Shown piece after piece: positions 47,620 through 58,130 of a stretch of DNA of 64,000 bases. The notes beneath the pieces are model-generated. The model saw only the letters and a list, made by a program, of their open reading frames with translations. It was not told where the DNA came from and made no database searches. Position numbers and translations under genes: made by a program. The DNA is from Gymnothorax reevesii. Taxonomy: Eukaryota; Chordata; Actinopteri; Anguilliformes; Muraenidae. The stretch is from positions 13,971,167 through 14,035,166 of the forward strand of contig CM056587.1 of the NCBI GenBank assembly GCA_029721435.1, read 5' to 3'. Positions within the stretch are counted from its first letter, which is position 1. Every line of letters begins with the position of its first letter.

Positions 47620-50600
47620 GTGAGTATCGTGACCGAATAAATAATTGTGTGTGGTTGGGGCTGGATTCTGAGCTCTGACAAGATGAGCACTTGCCGTGGT
47701 TAATGTGGTCAAGCTGGTGATATCGATGTGGCTAAAGCTAAAACAGCCAATTCTGGTGATGCGATAAGCTGTTTTCACACCGGACGCGAAGCTAATTTTT
47801 CGCACGACAGATTACCTTCAAAATCCAAGCAGAGACGCGAATACACGCGAAACGCATTGACTTTGAATGTAATCTGTCCTGCGAAAAATTCGTTCCGCGA
47901 CCAGTGTGAAAGCGGCTTTACGCCAGCTAATAGCCTTGGCAGTAGTGCGGCTAGTTGACTATGTTAAAAAAAATGATTTAAGAGAGATATTGATGTGAAT
48001 TGCAGTTTTTGTCATGCATGTCCAGAGACTGTTGCACATTTATTTTGGCATTGCCTAACAGTGAAGACTTTCTGGTAAAATTAGTGTGCTTTTATGACTG
48101 AAAATATTGATGAAAACTTTAATTTGCTGTGGAAAAAATGTCGTGTTTGGCATCTTGGAAAATAATACGCAGAAAATACACTAATGTATGTGTGGTAAAT
48201 CTTATTATTATGATGGACAAATTCCATTTTCATAAATGTAAGTTTACAAGTAAGAGATCAAACAATACATCCAATCAATTCAAGACACTTCTAAAACAAA
48301 AGGTGATTAAAACTGTAAGTGCTTGCACAGCATTAAGTATTTTAAAAGTACCTTACGTTTCGTTTTCTCTCTGTGTGCTTACTGCAGTGGTTGTTATATG
48401 TATATATGATTTATTAATTGGTTATGTATGTTACTGCCCGCATACAGTAAAAACGGCCTGCCAATGTAACTTGTTTTGGCCGACCTGTATTGGCTGAGTT
48501 CAGCACGTGCACAAGTACGTAACCATTGGCAACCGCGGCCCTCGCTCTTCAGAGAAGCGGACGACAGTCACAGACCGAGCATTTAGCTCTTTAAATGTAC
48601 TGAAGTCGCGCACTGAAGAAGCCACAGTCATAACAATGTCTGACAGCACAACATACGTAACCAATTAATAAAAATATTAGAAACTGCTTATTTTCGCATT
48701 GCCTTGGTATTGGCCTTACGGCCGCGGTAAAACGGTGACCAATACCAAGGCAATACGGAAATAAGCTGTTAATAACATGTAATATATACTGTTTGTATTA
48801 TGAACTTTGTGAAATGAAGTTTGAGAAAAAAAAGTAGTGCGGTTAGCGCTTCATAAAGTCCTGGTTTCTTTACTGCCTTAGCTAGTTGATAGATGCTGCA
48901 GTTAAAAATAACTGTTATGAGGTATCATTAACGTTAATGTTAATATAATTACATAATTTCAGGATGGCAGCCTCGCTGGTTCGTTCTGGGCAATGGTATT
49001 CTTTCATATTACGATTCTGAAGATGATGTTCGTAAAGGCAGCAAAGGAAGTATTAAAATGTCAGTCTGCGAAATTAAAGGTAAGAGGAATTTCATCGGAA
49101 GTAATTCACTATCAACCGCACGCAGGCTTCATTGTTTAATCTAAAGCCGCTTTCACACCGGGACGCGAAACGATTTTTTTGCACGACAGATTACATTCAA
49201 AGTCAATGCAAAGACGCGAATACGCGCGTCTCTCAGGCAATCTCGCACTTACAATATGGAAGTAGCCAACTGTTGCAGGCTCTTAATTCGCATTTTGCTG
49301 GAAGATGTATATCCAGGACAGATTTTTCCGTGCATTCTTCCCTACAGTCCACCCGACTGACAATACAAGACTGGAGCTGATCATTCCGGGAGAACAGCAT
49401 TTCTACGTGAAGGCTGTCAATGCAGCCGAGAGACAGAAGTGGCTGGTAGTTCTTGGAAGCTCAAAGGCCTGTTTGATTGACACCAGAACTAAAAAAGAAA
49501 AAGGTAGGCTTAATGACACAAGTCACTGATGACAGTCCCTTCACTGACTGGTTCAGAAACAAAATACTTATGTGGTTAACGGCAGAATCTTAATGGAGCT
49601 GCGTCAGTTTTGGTTTGTACTCATGAATTCAGTTACGGCTATATTGTTAAAAATGGTTCTTCTGCGCTTATACACTGAACAAAAATATTAATGCCCCATG
49701 TCAAATTTTTGGGTTTTAATTTACATTAGGGTTATGCAATATATGAAGCGAATCAAAATTCATTTTTGGTAATGACTTATCTAAAGATCACTGTCCATTA
49801 CGTCTTGATATTGGCATCTGCAAAGGAGTGACAATCCTTTGAACACGTTGGGGGTCAGGTTGAAGAAATTGAATGTTCAATATCTTGTGTGTCCGCCATT
49901 TGCGTTTCTCAGAGCAACACATCTCCTTCGCATGGAGTTGATCAGGTTGTCTAATGTGGCCTGTGGAATGTTATTCCATTCTTCCCGGACGGGCCACACG
50001 GAGCTGGCGGACATTATCTGGAACTGGAACACGGTCACGGACACGTCGATCCAGAACATCCCAAAGATGCTCTATGGGCGACAAGTCCGGTGAATACGCA
50101 GGCCAGTTCAGAACTGGAATGTGCTCTGCTTCAAGGAACTGCATGCAGATCGCTCTGCATCCCTGCATCCAGCATCCCAATGGCACGTCCCACATGACCT
50201 GAGACATCTGAGGCATGATGACTTTTGACAAAATTTGACATTTTGGGGTGGCCTTTTATTGTCCCCAGTATAAGGAGTGTCTGGGTACTGCTCATTCTGT
50301 CTGATCACCATCTTGAAATGCCACACCCATGTACTGAGTGAAATCACTGCATCACTGAGCAAATGCTCACTGACAGAGAGATGGATTAAAAATGGTACGC
50401 AAATCAAGAGAAAAATCCCTATTGTACGAGTAAAAGTCAGCATATGCTCACTTAGAGTTGTTAACTCCATGTGGCATCAATATTTGACATGGGGCATTTA
50501 TATTTTTGTTCAGTGTACAATCCTTACGGAGCTGTGGTGTCGCTGCTATAAATGTATCCCCCGGACGAAGTCGGGCGGCTACTATGGATTCAGGTTTGTC

Positions 50601-53600
50601 GTCTCCGCTGCCGCAATCCGGTCCTTAGACACTTTCTTGTGGAAGCTTTATAGGCTGTAATCTTTGAACAGTTTCTTTCATATTTGGTATGGACGTGTGT
50701 TACACTTCACTTATGACACCTATCGATTTCGGTTGCCATGGCAACAGCATTGGCCGAATTATATGCAAATTGGCGTCAAAACAGATTTCTTTGTGGACGC
50801 AGTACAGGCTGCAATTTTTGACCGATTACTTTTATAGTTGGTACGGACATGTGATATACTTCACTTATAACACCTATTGATTTTGGTAGCCATGGCAACA
50901 GTATTGGCCGAATAATGGCCAAAAAAGGGGAGAAGCGGGCTTTTGGGGTCTACACCCATGCGGTCGCAGCCGACCGGACTGTCTAGTTTTTTTTCCTTTC
51001 TTAGATGTGGACTTGCGGGTTTCATTTGCCATTTTTGAAATGTGCCTTTTTTTTTTTGCAGATATGACGGAAACCACAGAGACTTTGAGGACAAAGATGT
51101 CGGAGTTGCGTCTGTACTGCGATTTGCTCACGCAGCAGGTCCACACTATACAGAAGTCCGCGGATTATGAAGAACCTGACCACTCCACGTCCAGCACGGA
51201 GGTGAGGCAAACACACACTCACTCGTTTCCGTTTTCTGCCTGTATAAACTGCTGCCTTTACACAACATCTGGTGGTCTGCTGGCCTGTGATCACATTGCA
51301 GTAGCTTAGAATTAATATTTTCTTTAGTTTTTGACAAATACAATCATTTGGATTACAAATTGTATTTAATATATTTGCTGCTCTTCAATTACTAGAATAG
51401 TATTGCAGTTCACTCTGACACAGACGAAAAGCAACAAGCATTCAGTCCTTATCAATCACAGGCGTCATAAAATGAAGAACCTTGGCAATGCTGACGGGAT
51501 ATGCTTGGACAGAAGATAAACTATTGCGCAGACGTATGTTTTTAGACTGATTAAAGACCCCTGCAGTGAGATGACATTTTAGTAACAGATAGCCTGAAGT
51601 AAACTGCTCCTTGGATGCACTAATACTTGTTTTTTTTTATCTCATCTTTCAGACCTTAAACGATGCCTCTTCCTTACTGAGTGCCACATGCAATACATTT
51701 ATCAAAACGCTGGAGGAATGTATGAAGATCGCCAATGCCAGATTCAAGCCGGAAATGTACCATTCCAACTCGACGGTCTCGGTCATCGCGCCCGTCTCGT
51801 CCTCCCCGCTCCACATGACGCGGGTAAAGCATCTGCAGCATTGCACCGAAAAAAATGGAAAACTTCCATGAAGCTGACTTTGGCCCACTTGCCTCCGCCC
51901 TTCAAACACTTTAAGATGATACAATAACGCAGTAACGTTTCATTTTTCGCTACACGCATTACAGTAGCAGACTGCAGAACCCCCAACTGAAGCAAATCAG
52001 AATGAAACCTTGGGATGAAATACTCCTGAGCGGCCCTGTTTTTTTTTGGGGGGGGGCCATTGTAGGAGTTTGTCATCGGCTAACACTGTCAAACACCTTC
52101 TGTTCTGACGCTTCCTGGCAGGGGTGGAGTTCAGGGGTCAGAAAGTCTAAATCTGGCCGTGTGTTCCTCCCACCGGTGACCTCAGCCAGCCGATGACACG
52201 AGTTAGGTCCACTTCCTGTGATAATTAACTGTGGTTGAATTAAAATACGGGCGAGGACTTATACTTTCAGAGCCTGGATTATCCACCTTTGCGGAGGGAG
52301 TTGATGACTGGTTTTGTCCTGTACATGTCACATGGTTCTCGAGCTTACTCCAGGTGTGCTACTGCATGTCATGTCCATTTTTCTTAATTCTCCTCTTCAT
52401 GCTTGCAGGGATTATTTGCCTTTTTGTGCAGAACTATGTCAGAAATGGTTTTGCAAGCCATCAAGAAAGAAAGTTTCATATTCAAATTATGCTCCATTGA
52501 AAATGACTTTATTGCCTAAGGACAGGAAAATTGGAACTGATGAAAATGAACAATCATTTGGCTACTATATGGTAAAATTATGTTTATAAACTGACCATTT
52601 GTTAAGATATTAAGAATTCAAGGACAAAGAAAATTGTAAGTCACCTTTTTAATGCTATTTTGTGTTAAGTTGTGGGAAAACATTTTCAAAGAACTTAAAC
52701 AGCTGTGTTCAGAAACCTACTTTGCACCAATTGATTCACAGCAGTCTTGATTTTGATCTTATTGCTGTTGTTTGGAACACATCAAAATAAACAATATGAA
52801 CTCTGGGCTTTCATTGTTCTTGGGTACATTGCCGTTTCTGTCAAAATGAGCAGGCAGTCACTCTAAACACAAAGAGCAAGTGATTCACAGCATCTTAACA
52901 TTCTGGAAATGCACTTGTGCTTCCAGTGAAAGCCAGCATATAGATTGGTGGGACTCAGTCTGAGAATCGTTTTGTTCACCATTGATGACATGCAGTTCGT
53001 TCGCAATCATCACCCTTTCTACGACAGCTTTCAGAAAGGCCAATTTGGGAAACCCTATTACAATTTTTGTTTTTAAACTGGGCACACATGCCTCCACAGT
53101 AACCACATGATGTTAACGCCATGACAACAGTGAAACAGGAGGGCGATTTCATCACCAGAACTAATATTGAGCCAAATTAGGGGTTAATGGGGTTATAAAG
53201 GGTTAACCGGCCCTAGTGAGTTTTTTTGATAGAACTCATGTGAAATGTGTTATCTTGTGAATTGTTGACTTATTTTGCCTTTTCCTGCAAATGGCACAGA
53301 TATTGCACAATTTGCCGATGTATTAAGCACATTTAATTACATTTCTATTTTTCTGTTTTTTGTTTTTTTTTTTTAGATGAAACGGTCCATCAGCCATCCA
53401 GGGACATACAGTTTTGAAAGGTACAGTTGCAATTGCTCTAAAAGGTGAAAATTTATATAGGTTCGCCATGATGAAAATCTATTTTCCTTGCACTAAATAC
53501 ACGATTTGATCTTACTTCTGCCAAACATCTCACAAAATGTGAAAACCAGATCGTCTCCATGTAGTTGCTGGAGCTCCATTCCTGAGAAGTCATGTTCACA

Positions 53601-56600
53601 AATGACTGCTTTTACAGTCTCACTCCTTTGAGGTCACAAGGGTGGCCATTTACATGGTACAGCCCAGCATATACAGGCTTCAGTTTTAGGCAGCCGCAGT
53701 TTATATCAAGCTGCAGTGGGAAGGCCAGAGCCTCATTTAAGATTTGAGGTTGGCTGGAAACGCTGAATTTTGTTTTTCCTACAAGCTTCAAAACCTTGTT
53801 TTACAGACACTAGGAAATTGTCTTAGTTAAAAAAAAAAGTTTAATATGGGACCATTAAATCTTAACTTCTACTTTTTGAAAAAGGACATTATGACATCAA
53901 ATAATGTGACCGTACAGAACTGCATGCAATGTCAAGAGATAATATTTTTATTTTTGTTGTGCTTGCAGGATAAGTCACTCGCCAAAGGAGCACGTGTCCT
54001 CTCACCCGCGCTTGACCCAAAGGCGCTCCCGCACTTATTCGGACACGGAGTCTTACAGTGACAGCTGCATAGAGGAACACGACCGTAAGTCTCGCTCCAG
54101 TCCAGATACAACAGGGCCTTTCCACTCTCATGCTCAGCATGTTAGCATGGACACTCTCCATGCTGATACTCACACCATGTTTATATGCATACTTTCCTCA
54201 CTGATACTCACCATGTTTAAATGCATACTGTCTTCCCTGATACTGACCATGTTTACATGCACACTTTCCATTAAACTCATCATGGTTTAGGCAAGGCTTT
54301 TTTTGATCATTCAGTTTGCGAGATTTTTTTATTGTGAAATCCAAGTCAGAGGGGGGGAATTTGAAAAAAAAAAAAAAAAGAAAGCATTTCTCACTCATTC
54401 TTAACATTATCAAGAGTTCGGCTGCATTTCCGTCAGGTCTAAGGGTCAAATAAAATAATAAAAAATAAAAAAATAAATGATCTGTCATCTCTCTGTATTC
54501 CTGGAATCACTGAATTCTGTAAAAATTGGGCCTACTACACATTGCAGCCATTAACTGAAAATGCAAACACTGTAAGCTTTTGTATAGATGCACCTTCTTT
54601 AACTCTCTATTAACCAAACCCAGTTCCAATTGTGTAAAAATCATTTCCCTAGGCAAATATGTTGATTATGGGCCAAAAAAAATTCGACCCTTTGGCCCAC
54701 CTTTCCAAAATGTAGCAGATCTGCGACATTGGGTAACAAGAGCCATCTGGCAATGGTGGATCCCCCCGGCTGTAGGTTGTGTAACCTACAGGTTGTGTGG
54801 ACAGACGGACGGACCGAAACTCCCAAAAGGCACAACTAGACCATAAGGAGAAGCTCCATACCAAATTTGGTGTTTGTAAGTGGTATAATTTTCGAGTTCT
54901 GGTCCGGAAACAATTTTATTAAAGACGGTCAGACAGACGGACACTCTGATCGCTATATCCCCCCACATTATATGCCGGGGGGATAATAATGCAAATGGAA
55001 AAATTAAAGTGACATACCATTCAAGTTATTCTCGAATGTTTATTTGGCAATAAGAAACAAAACCAGCGGAATTTCCAGGCTGTTAACCCTTTTACTTCAT
55101 GTAGCAGATATGCTACGCTGGTTAATAGAGGGTTAATCTCAAATGAGGGGACACTACAGAAACCAAGAGCTTTCCTGTGTATATTTTCTAAATTCCTCTG
55201 ATCCTGCTATCCTGCTCGTGTGCTCATGAGAACTGATCTCTATACATTCAGAGGTGAATGTTTTCAGCCACCAAATGCTCTCAGGGAATCTCGTGCGGAG
55301 ACCCCTCTGGGCACCAGAATGGTCCAAGGAAATGGAAATTCCGGGTCGAAACAAATCGACTAAGATTGGTAAACACCTTCAGCCTTGAGAAAAAATAATC
55401 AATTTGTCGCAACCAGACTTTCATAAAAATTTTTCATCTTTTCAATATTTTGTCTTTTTCTTCGGTGGACTCGCGAATATATATTTTCTTTTTTTGGGCT
55501 GTTTTCTTTGTCAGCGCACTGGCGACCCGAATGATGGAAAAAGCCTTGCCCTAAAAGGAAGAGAGAGCACCTCGGCAAAGTACATTTTAGCGGAAAGTAG
55601 AATTCTTGAAGTTTCTAAAATGCATAGTTTTATAAATTTTAATTCGGTAATGATCCAGTGCGACGCATTTTTAAACTGAAAAGTCTTCAGATCGGCATCA
55701 ATACCAGGGAGCAGACATTTTTTCTTGGGGAATCTAAGGCTGCGTTCGGACATATGCACTTTTCCACTCGCTCACTATTGTTTTCAATGTAGAACATTCA
55801 TGACACAGTGCCCTATATAGTGGGTGAGAGTGCATTTTGAACACATTATCCAATCAAACATCAGTGCCGCGGTGCTTGTGCGTCACTTATTCTCTTATGT
55901 GACGTCAGTTGTTCTCATTCCTTTCATCCAGGCCATGGAGTAGTTTCAAAGGGCCTTCAGTAAGCTCTCCCTTTACGGCTTGGCTGCCCGCAAGCTGTTT
56001 TTACTCCAGCTAGCCTGATTAATAATCAATTTTATTGACTGAGCGAACAAAACCAATACATGACCTATAATTAGAAATGGTAATGAAAGGTGAATTCCCA
56101 TTGCCTACATTTATATAATTGATATGGCATTGTAAATCCAAAACTTTCGCTGACTTTGCAGCATTTATTTTCACCGTCCTTGGGATTGTCACACAGCTGT
56201 GCAACCTTACAGTGCCCTTTTGCCGTGACAGCATTCAAAATAAAAAACGGATACTCACTGCCTCGCAAATTAATTTCTACAAATCGGTGCTCCTTAATGA
56301 GCGCTGAAATTATGAAGGCAGATTGATATTTTACGTCGTCATTTTTGCGCAGAAGACGCCTCATAATTTTGTGATGCAATGCATAACAATGCTATCAAAA
56401 GTAAATTAGAGGCTTGTCAGTTTTTACCAATTAGTTTGAGCAACTGTGGCTAATCGGGAGATGTAAACTGTGAGAGGTTAAGGTTATTAAGCATTTTTAA
56501 GGAGAGGTTTCAGAAAATTAAATTCAAAATCAGAAGATTCCCCAAGTAAAAATGTCTGCCCCCTGGTATTGAAGCCAATTTCTAGACTCGCTGGTGTAAA

Positions 56601-58130
56601 AATGCATCGCACTGGATCATTACCAAATTAAAATTTATTAAACTATGCGTTTCAGACACTTCAAGTGCTCAACATTCCGCTGAAATATACTTTGCTGAGG
56701 TGCCATCTCCTCCTGTAAGGTTGTGAGCACATTTCTGGGATTACATCATGCTTCTAAGTTAGTTATGTTATGGTTACACGGCTGCACAACAGTAACCATC
56801 ACAACTGAGCTCCATAATTCCCTCTCTAAAGTGATCAAATCAGGATTTTCTGGTTCTCTGAATGCTTGGGTATATAATGAAAAAAAAACTTCAGCAGCTC
56901 ACTTACAATGACAACATTAAAACATTCTAAGTGACGGCGACATACTCAGAAATCAATGTCCAAGACATTTTACATTACTCTATTGAAATGAGAATCTGTG
57001 GTTTAGATGAGTGTGAGGGCGCGTGATGGCTGATCATTCTGAATGTTAAACTGAGGGAAAGACCCTCTTGAGCTGGTCTTTTGGAAGTGCAGGGATACAC
57101 ACTCTTAACCAGAAAGGGCCGGTGTGGGTGGTGGCTCTTATTCCAACCAAGCAGTTACATGCCTGATTCTACAAGTCAAGTTCTTTAAGGGGTCAAGACT
57201 AGGTTCACACTTGAAAAAAAAAAAAAAATTTTTTATTTTGATAAAATATTTCAAAACATTCATAAAAGGTAGTTTTTTGGTCTTAATATCATCTTTTAAG
57301 TGGATTTTTATCATGTGAACGCCTCCAGTGCATTTGTTTCGCGACAAAAACGTGATTTACTCGCATTGCAAAATTTCAGTTTATCAGGCTTGTGGCGGGC
57401 ACAAAATCCACATTTTTAAAGGTATTGCTCTGAAATTTTCACCATAGCATTAGTCTGTTATGTTCTATACAATGACTTGGCCATTTTTGGGTAGGTAGAT
57501 ACATGGTGTATTTATGATCCATCTCCCAGGCAGGTTCTGCCACCCATTTCTAAAAATTCTATTACCAAATCATTTTTCAAAATATTTTCCCATGAAAACA
57601 CCCAGAATGAGTATGTCATTGTATAGCTGTTGATATTAGCTTCAAAACAAAAAAAAGAATTACAGGAAAATATGGTATAGTTGCCACAAAATTTCACATT
57701 TTTCACCAACAATGTACGGTTTTCGCGGTAACAAACTTATTAAATTTGATTAAAATCAAATTCCATTCTGAGCTTTTTTCAGTTGACACAATTTTTTTGT
57801 GTTTTTAGTGTTAGAAGTACTTTTGTACTTAAATTGAGTGAACCCAGGCTTTATTCCTTAAGACACTCGGAGTTGATCAGTAGAACCTGGAATGTAACGG
57901 CATGGCTGGAATGAAAGTCTGCAGCCACTCCTGCCCTGTCTAGATAAGGTTGGACATTCTAAAGCCCGGGAGAATATGAATCACTATGGGGCACATTCAC
58001 TGTTCCTAAGCACTGATGAATGGAGATTTCCTCTCTTCATACAGGGCATATTCTAGGTTCCAAAGCAGCAATGAATGGAGATTCCTCCTCAGTCATTCCA
58101 GAGGAGACCGGTGGCAGTACGAGGATATGA
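47580..58130 (+). CDS. plekha3: plekha3 (FAPP1), PI4P/Arf1-binding PH-domain protein
   Basis: The protein is a phosphatidylinositol-4-phosphate adaptor that binds trans-Golgi membranes through PI4P and Arf1. Eight exons join in frame with GT/AG junctions: 47580-47619, 48963-49079, 49348-49503, 51062-51201, 51653-51823, 53377-53420, 53969-54084 and 58045-58130, for 289 codons (human FAPP1 is about 300). The PH domain covers residues 1-93 and opens [13 protein letters not shown]4P contacts K7 and R18, the membrane wedge at W8, and Arf1-contact residues E50 and H54 are all kept. A '[11 protein letters not shown]' helical segment and an '[18 protein letters not shown]' segment follow, as in the FAPP family. 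The SISHPG and RTYSDTES stretches favour FAPP1 over FAPP2, and the glycolipid-transfer domain of FAPP2 is absent. The last exon ends earlier than the human protein. Confidence 0.93.
47766..47919. mobile_element. MITE with 'aagc-ttttcacacc' ends, intron 1
   Basis: 'aagctgttttcacaccggacgcgaagc..tttttcgcacgacagatta' is mirrored by 'taatctgtcctgcgaaaaattcgttccgcg..gtgtgaaagcggctt'. The arms are about 55 bp around a short centre. A partial relative lies in intron 2. Confidence 0.75.
48687..48764. repeat. 27-bp-arm hairpin, intron 1
   Basis: The arms 48687-48713 and 48738-48764 are complementary at 25 of 27 positions across a 24-bp GC-rich loop. It could be a miniature foldback element, and the length would also suit a small-RNA precursor, for which there is no other evidence. 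Confidence 0.75.
48963..49079 (+). CDS. plekha3: plekha3 coding exon 2
   Basis: It encodes the centre of the PH domain ([12 protein letters not shown] .. KMSVCEIK), including R18 and E50. The acceptor is AATTTCAG and the donor GTAAGA. Confidence 0.95.
49080..49347 (+). other. plekha3: plekha3 intron 2, with a partial MITE
   Basis: From about 49143 the text 'aaagccgctttcacaccgggacgcgaaacg..cgacagattacattcaaagtcaatgcaaagacgcgaatacgcg' matches one arm of the intron 1 MITE. The other arm is missing or eroded. Confidence 0.75.
49348..49503 (+). CDS. plekha3: plekha3 coding exon 3
   Basis: It completes the PH domain ([19 protein letters not shown] .. [16 protein letters not shown]) and the TRTKKEK linker. 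The acceptor is CCCTACAG and the donor GTAGGC. H54 lies at its start. Confidence 0.95.
49671..50517 (-). pseudogene. internally deleted Tc1-like transposon, intron 3
   Basis: TACACTGAACAAAAATATTAATG (49671) and CATTTATATTTTTGTTCAGTGTA (to 50517) are the inverted ends. On the - strand a DDE-transposase C-terminal part is readable ('[20 protein letters not shown]'), followed by '[23 protein letters not shown]' in another frame, so a frameshift separates them. At 847 bp it lacks roughly half of a full Tc1 element. It is antisense to the host gene. Confidence 0.88.
50639..50917. repeat. tandem pair, units 154 bp apart, intron 3
   Basis: 'gtggaagctttataggctgtaatctttga..' and 'gtggacgcagtacaggctgcaatttttga..' begin two diverged units. 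Each runs to 'gccatggcaacag-attggccgaata'. The surrounding 'ccccggacgaagtcgggcggc' suggests a member of a dispersed fish repeat family. Confidence 0.65.
51062..51201 (+). CDS. plekha3: plekha3 coding exon 4
   Basis: It encodes the helical segment [20 protein letters not shown] and an acidic serine-rich linker. The acceptor is TTTTTTTGCAG and the donor GTGAGG. The exon closes in phase 0. Confidence 0.94.
51202..51652 (+). other. plekha3: plekha3 intron 4
   Basis: Short intron with a T-rich acceptor region (ATCTCATCTTTCAG). No element was recognised in it. Confidence 0.85.
51653..51823 (+). CDS. plekha3: plekha3 coding exon 5
   Basis: 57 codons in phase 0. It carries '[20 protein letters not shown]' and '[10 protein letters not shown]', close to the FAPP1 sequence, then a Ser/Val/Pro-rich linker. 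The donor is GGGTAAAG. Confidence 0.94.
51824..53376 (+). other. plekha3: plekha3 intron 5
   Basis: About 1.55 kb. It contains a G run near 52050 and an acceptor preceded by a long T tract. No named element was recognised. Confidence 0.8.
53377..53420 (+). CDS. plekha3: plekha3 coding exon 6
   Basis: A small 44-bp exon encoding [14 protein letters not shown] plus two bases. The matching MKRSVSHPG stretch is found in mammalian FAPP1. The donor is GTACAG. Confidence 0.88.
53421..53968 (+). other. plekha3: plekha3 intron 6
   Basis: About 550 bp with acceptor TTGTGCTTGCAG. Nothing notable inside. Confidence 0.8.
53969..54084 (+). CDS. plekha3: plekha3 coding exon 7
   Basis: It encodes a basic, serine-rich part with '[17 protein letters not shown]', comparable to the RRRRTYSDTDS stretch of mammalian FAPP1. 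The donor is GTAAGT. Confidence 0.92.
54159..54270. repeat. minisatellite, about three 36-bp units, intron 7
   Basis: The unit is close to 'ctgatactcaccatgtttaaatgcatactttcctca'. Three copies follow one another with few changes. Confidence 0.85.
54655..54985. repeat. dispersed fish repeat, intron 7
   Basis: It carries two 'cagac(a)gacggac' segments, the phrase 'ccataccaaatttggtgtttg' and an end 'tatgccggggggataataatg'. These are features of a repeat family common in fish, and part of the text is duplicated ('gtaggttgtgtaacctacaggttgtgtgg'). The exact family is not known to me. Confidence 0.5.
55567..56703. mobile_element. foldback element with arms of about 169 bp, intron 7
   Basis: The arm 55567-55735 ('gcacctcggcaaagtacattttagcggaa .. 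cttggggaatct') is the imperfect complement of 56534-56703 ('agattccccaagtaaaa .. ttccgctgaaatatactttgctgaggtgc'). The centre of about 800 bp has no recognised ORF. No target duplication is obvious. A large non-autonomous DNA transposon is likely. Confidence 0.8.
57089..57955. mobile_element. split hAT-like MITE ends, intron 7
   Basis: The left text 'cagggatacacactcttaaccagaaagggccggtgtggg..attccaaccaagcagttaca' and the right text 'ggctggaatgaaagtctgcagcc..ctgccctgtctagataaggttggacattc' look like the two ends of one common fish MITE, separated by about 700 bp of unrelated sequence. They could equally be two solitary pieces. Confidence 0.45.
58045..58130 (+). CDS. plekha3: plekha3 coding exon 8 (last)
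   Basis: It encodes [20 protein letters not shown] and a short tail to TGA at 58128. The [12 protein letters not shown] stretch lines up with LNGDLASATIPEE of mammalian FAPP1, which anchors this as the true last exon. The mammalian tail of about 20 further residues is missing, so the C terminus is shortened or an alternative donor and extra exon exist. Confidence 0.82.

Larger units (their letters stand above)
47620..48962 (+). other. plekha3: plekha3 intron 1
   Basis: The intron runs from GTGAGTATC to TTTCAG. It contains a MITE (47766-47919) and a strong hairpin (48687-48764). A 122-codon frame at 48129-48497 shows no recognised domain. Confidence 0.85.
49504..51061 (+). other. plekha3: plekha3 intron 3
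   Basis: This intron of about 1.56 kb holds a deleted Tc1-like transposon (49671-50517) and a tandem pair (50639-50917). It ends in a T-rich tract and TTTGCAG. Confidence 0.85.
54085..58044 (+). other. plekha3: plekha3 intron 7, rich in repeats
   Basis: Nearly 4 kb, the largest intron. It holds a 36-bp tandem repeat (54159-54270), poly-A (about 54365-54380), a dispersed repeat (54655-54985), a long foldback element (55567-56703) and the ends of a split MITE (57089-57180, 57855-57955). The acceptor is CTCTTCATACAG. Confidence 0.85.

Noticed and set aside
48129..48497. A 122-codon + strand frame in plekha3 intron 1
   Set aside because: AT-rich, no conserved motif, and spliced out of a gene whose exons join in frame without it.
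47580..58130. Assignment as plekha8 (FAPP2)
   Set aside because: No glycolipid-transfer domain, total length near 290 codons, and the [14 protein letters not shown] and [11 protein letters not shown] stretches match FAPP1.
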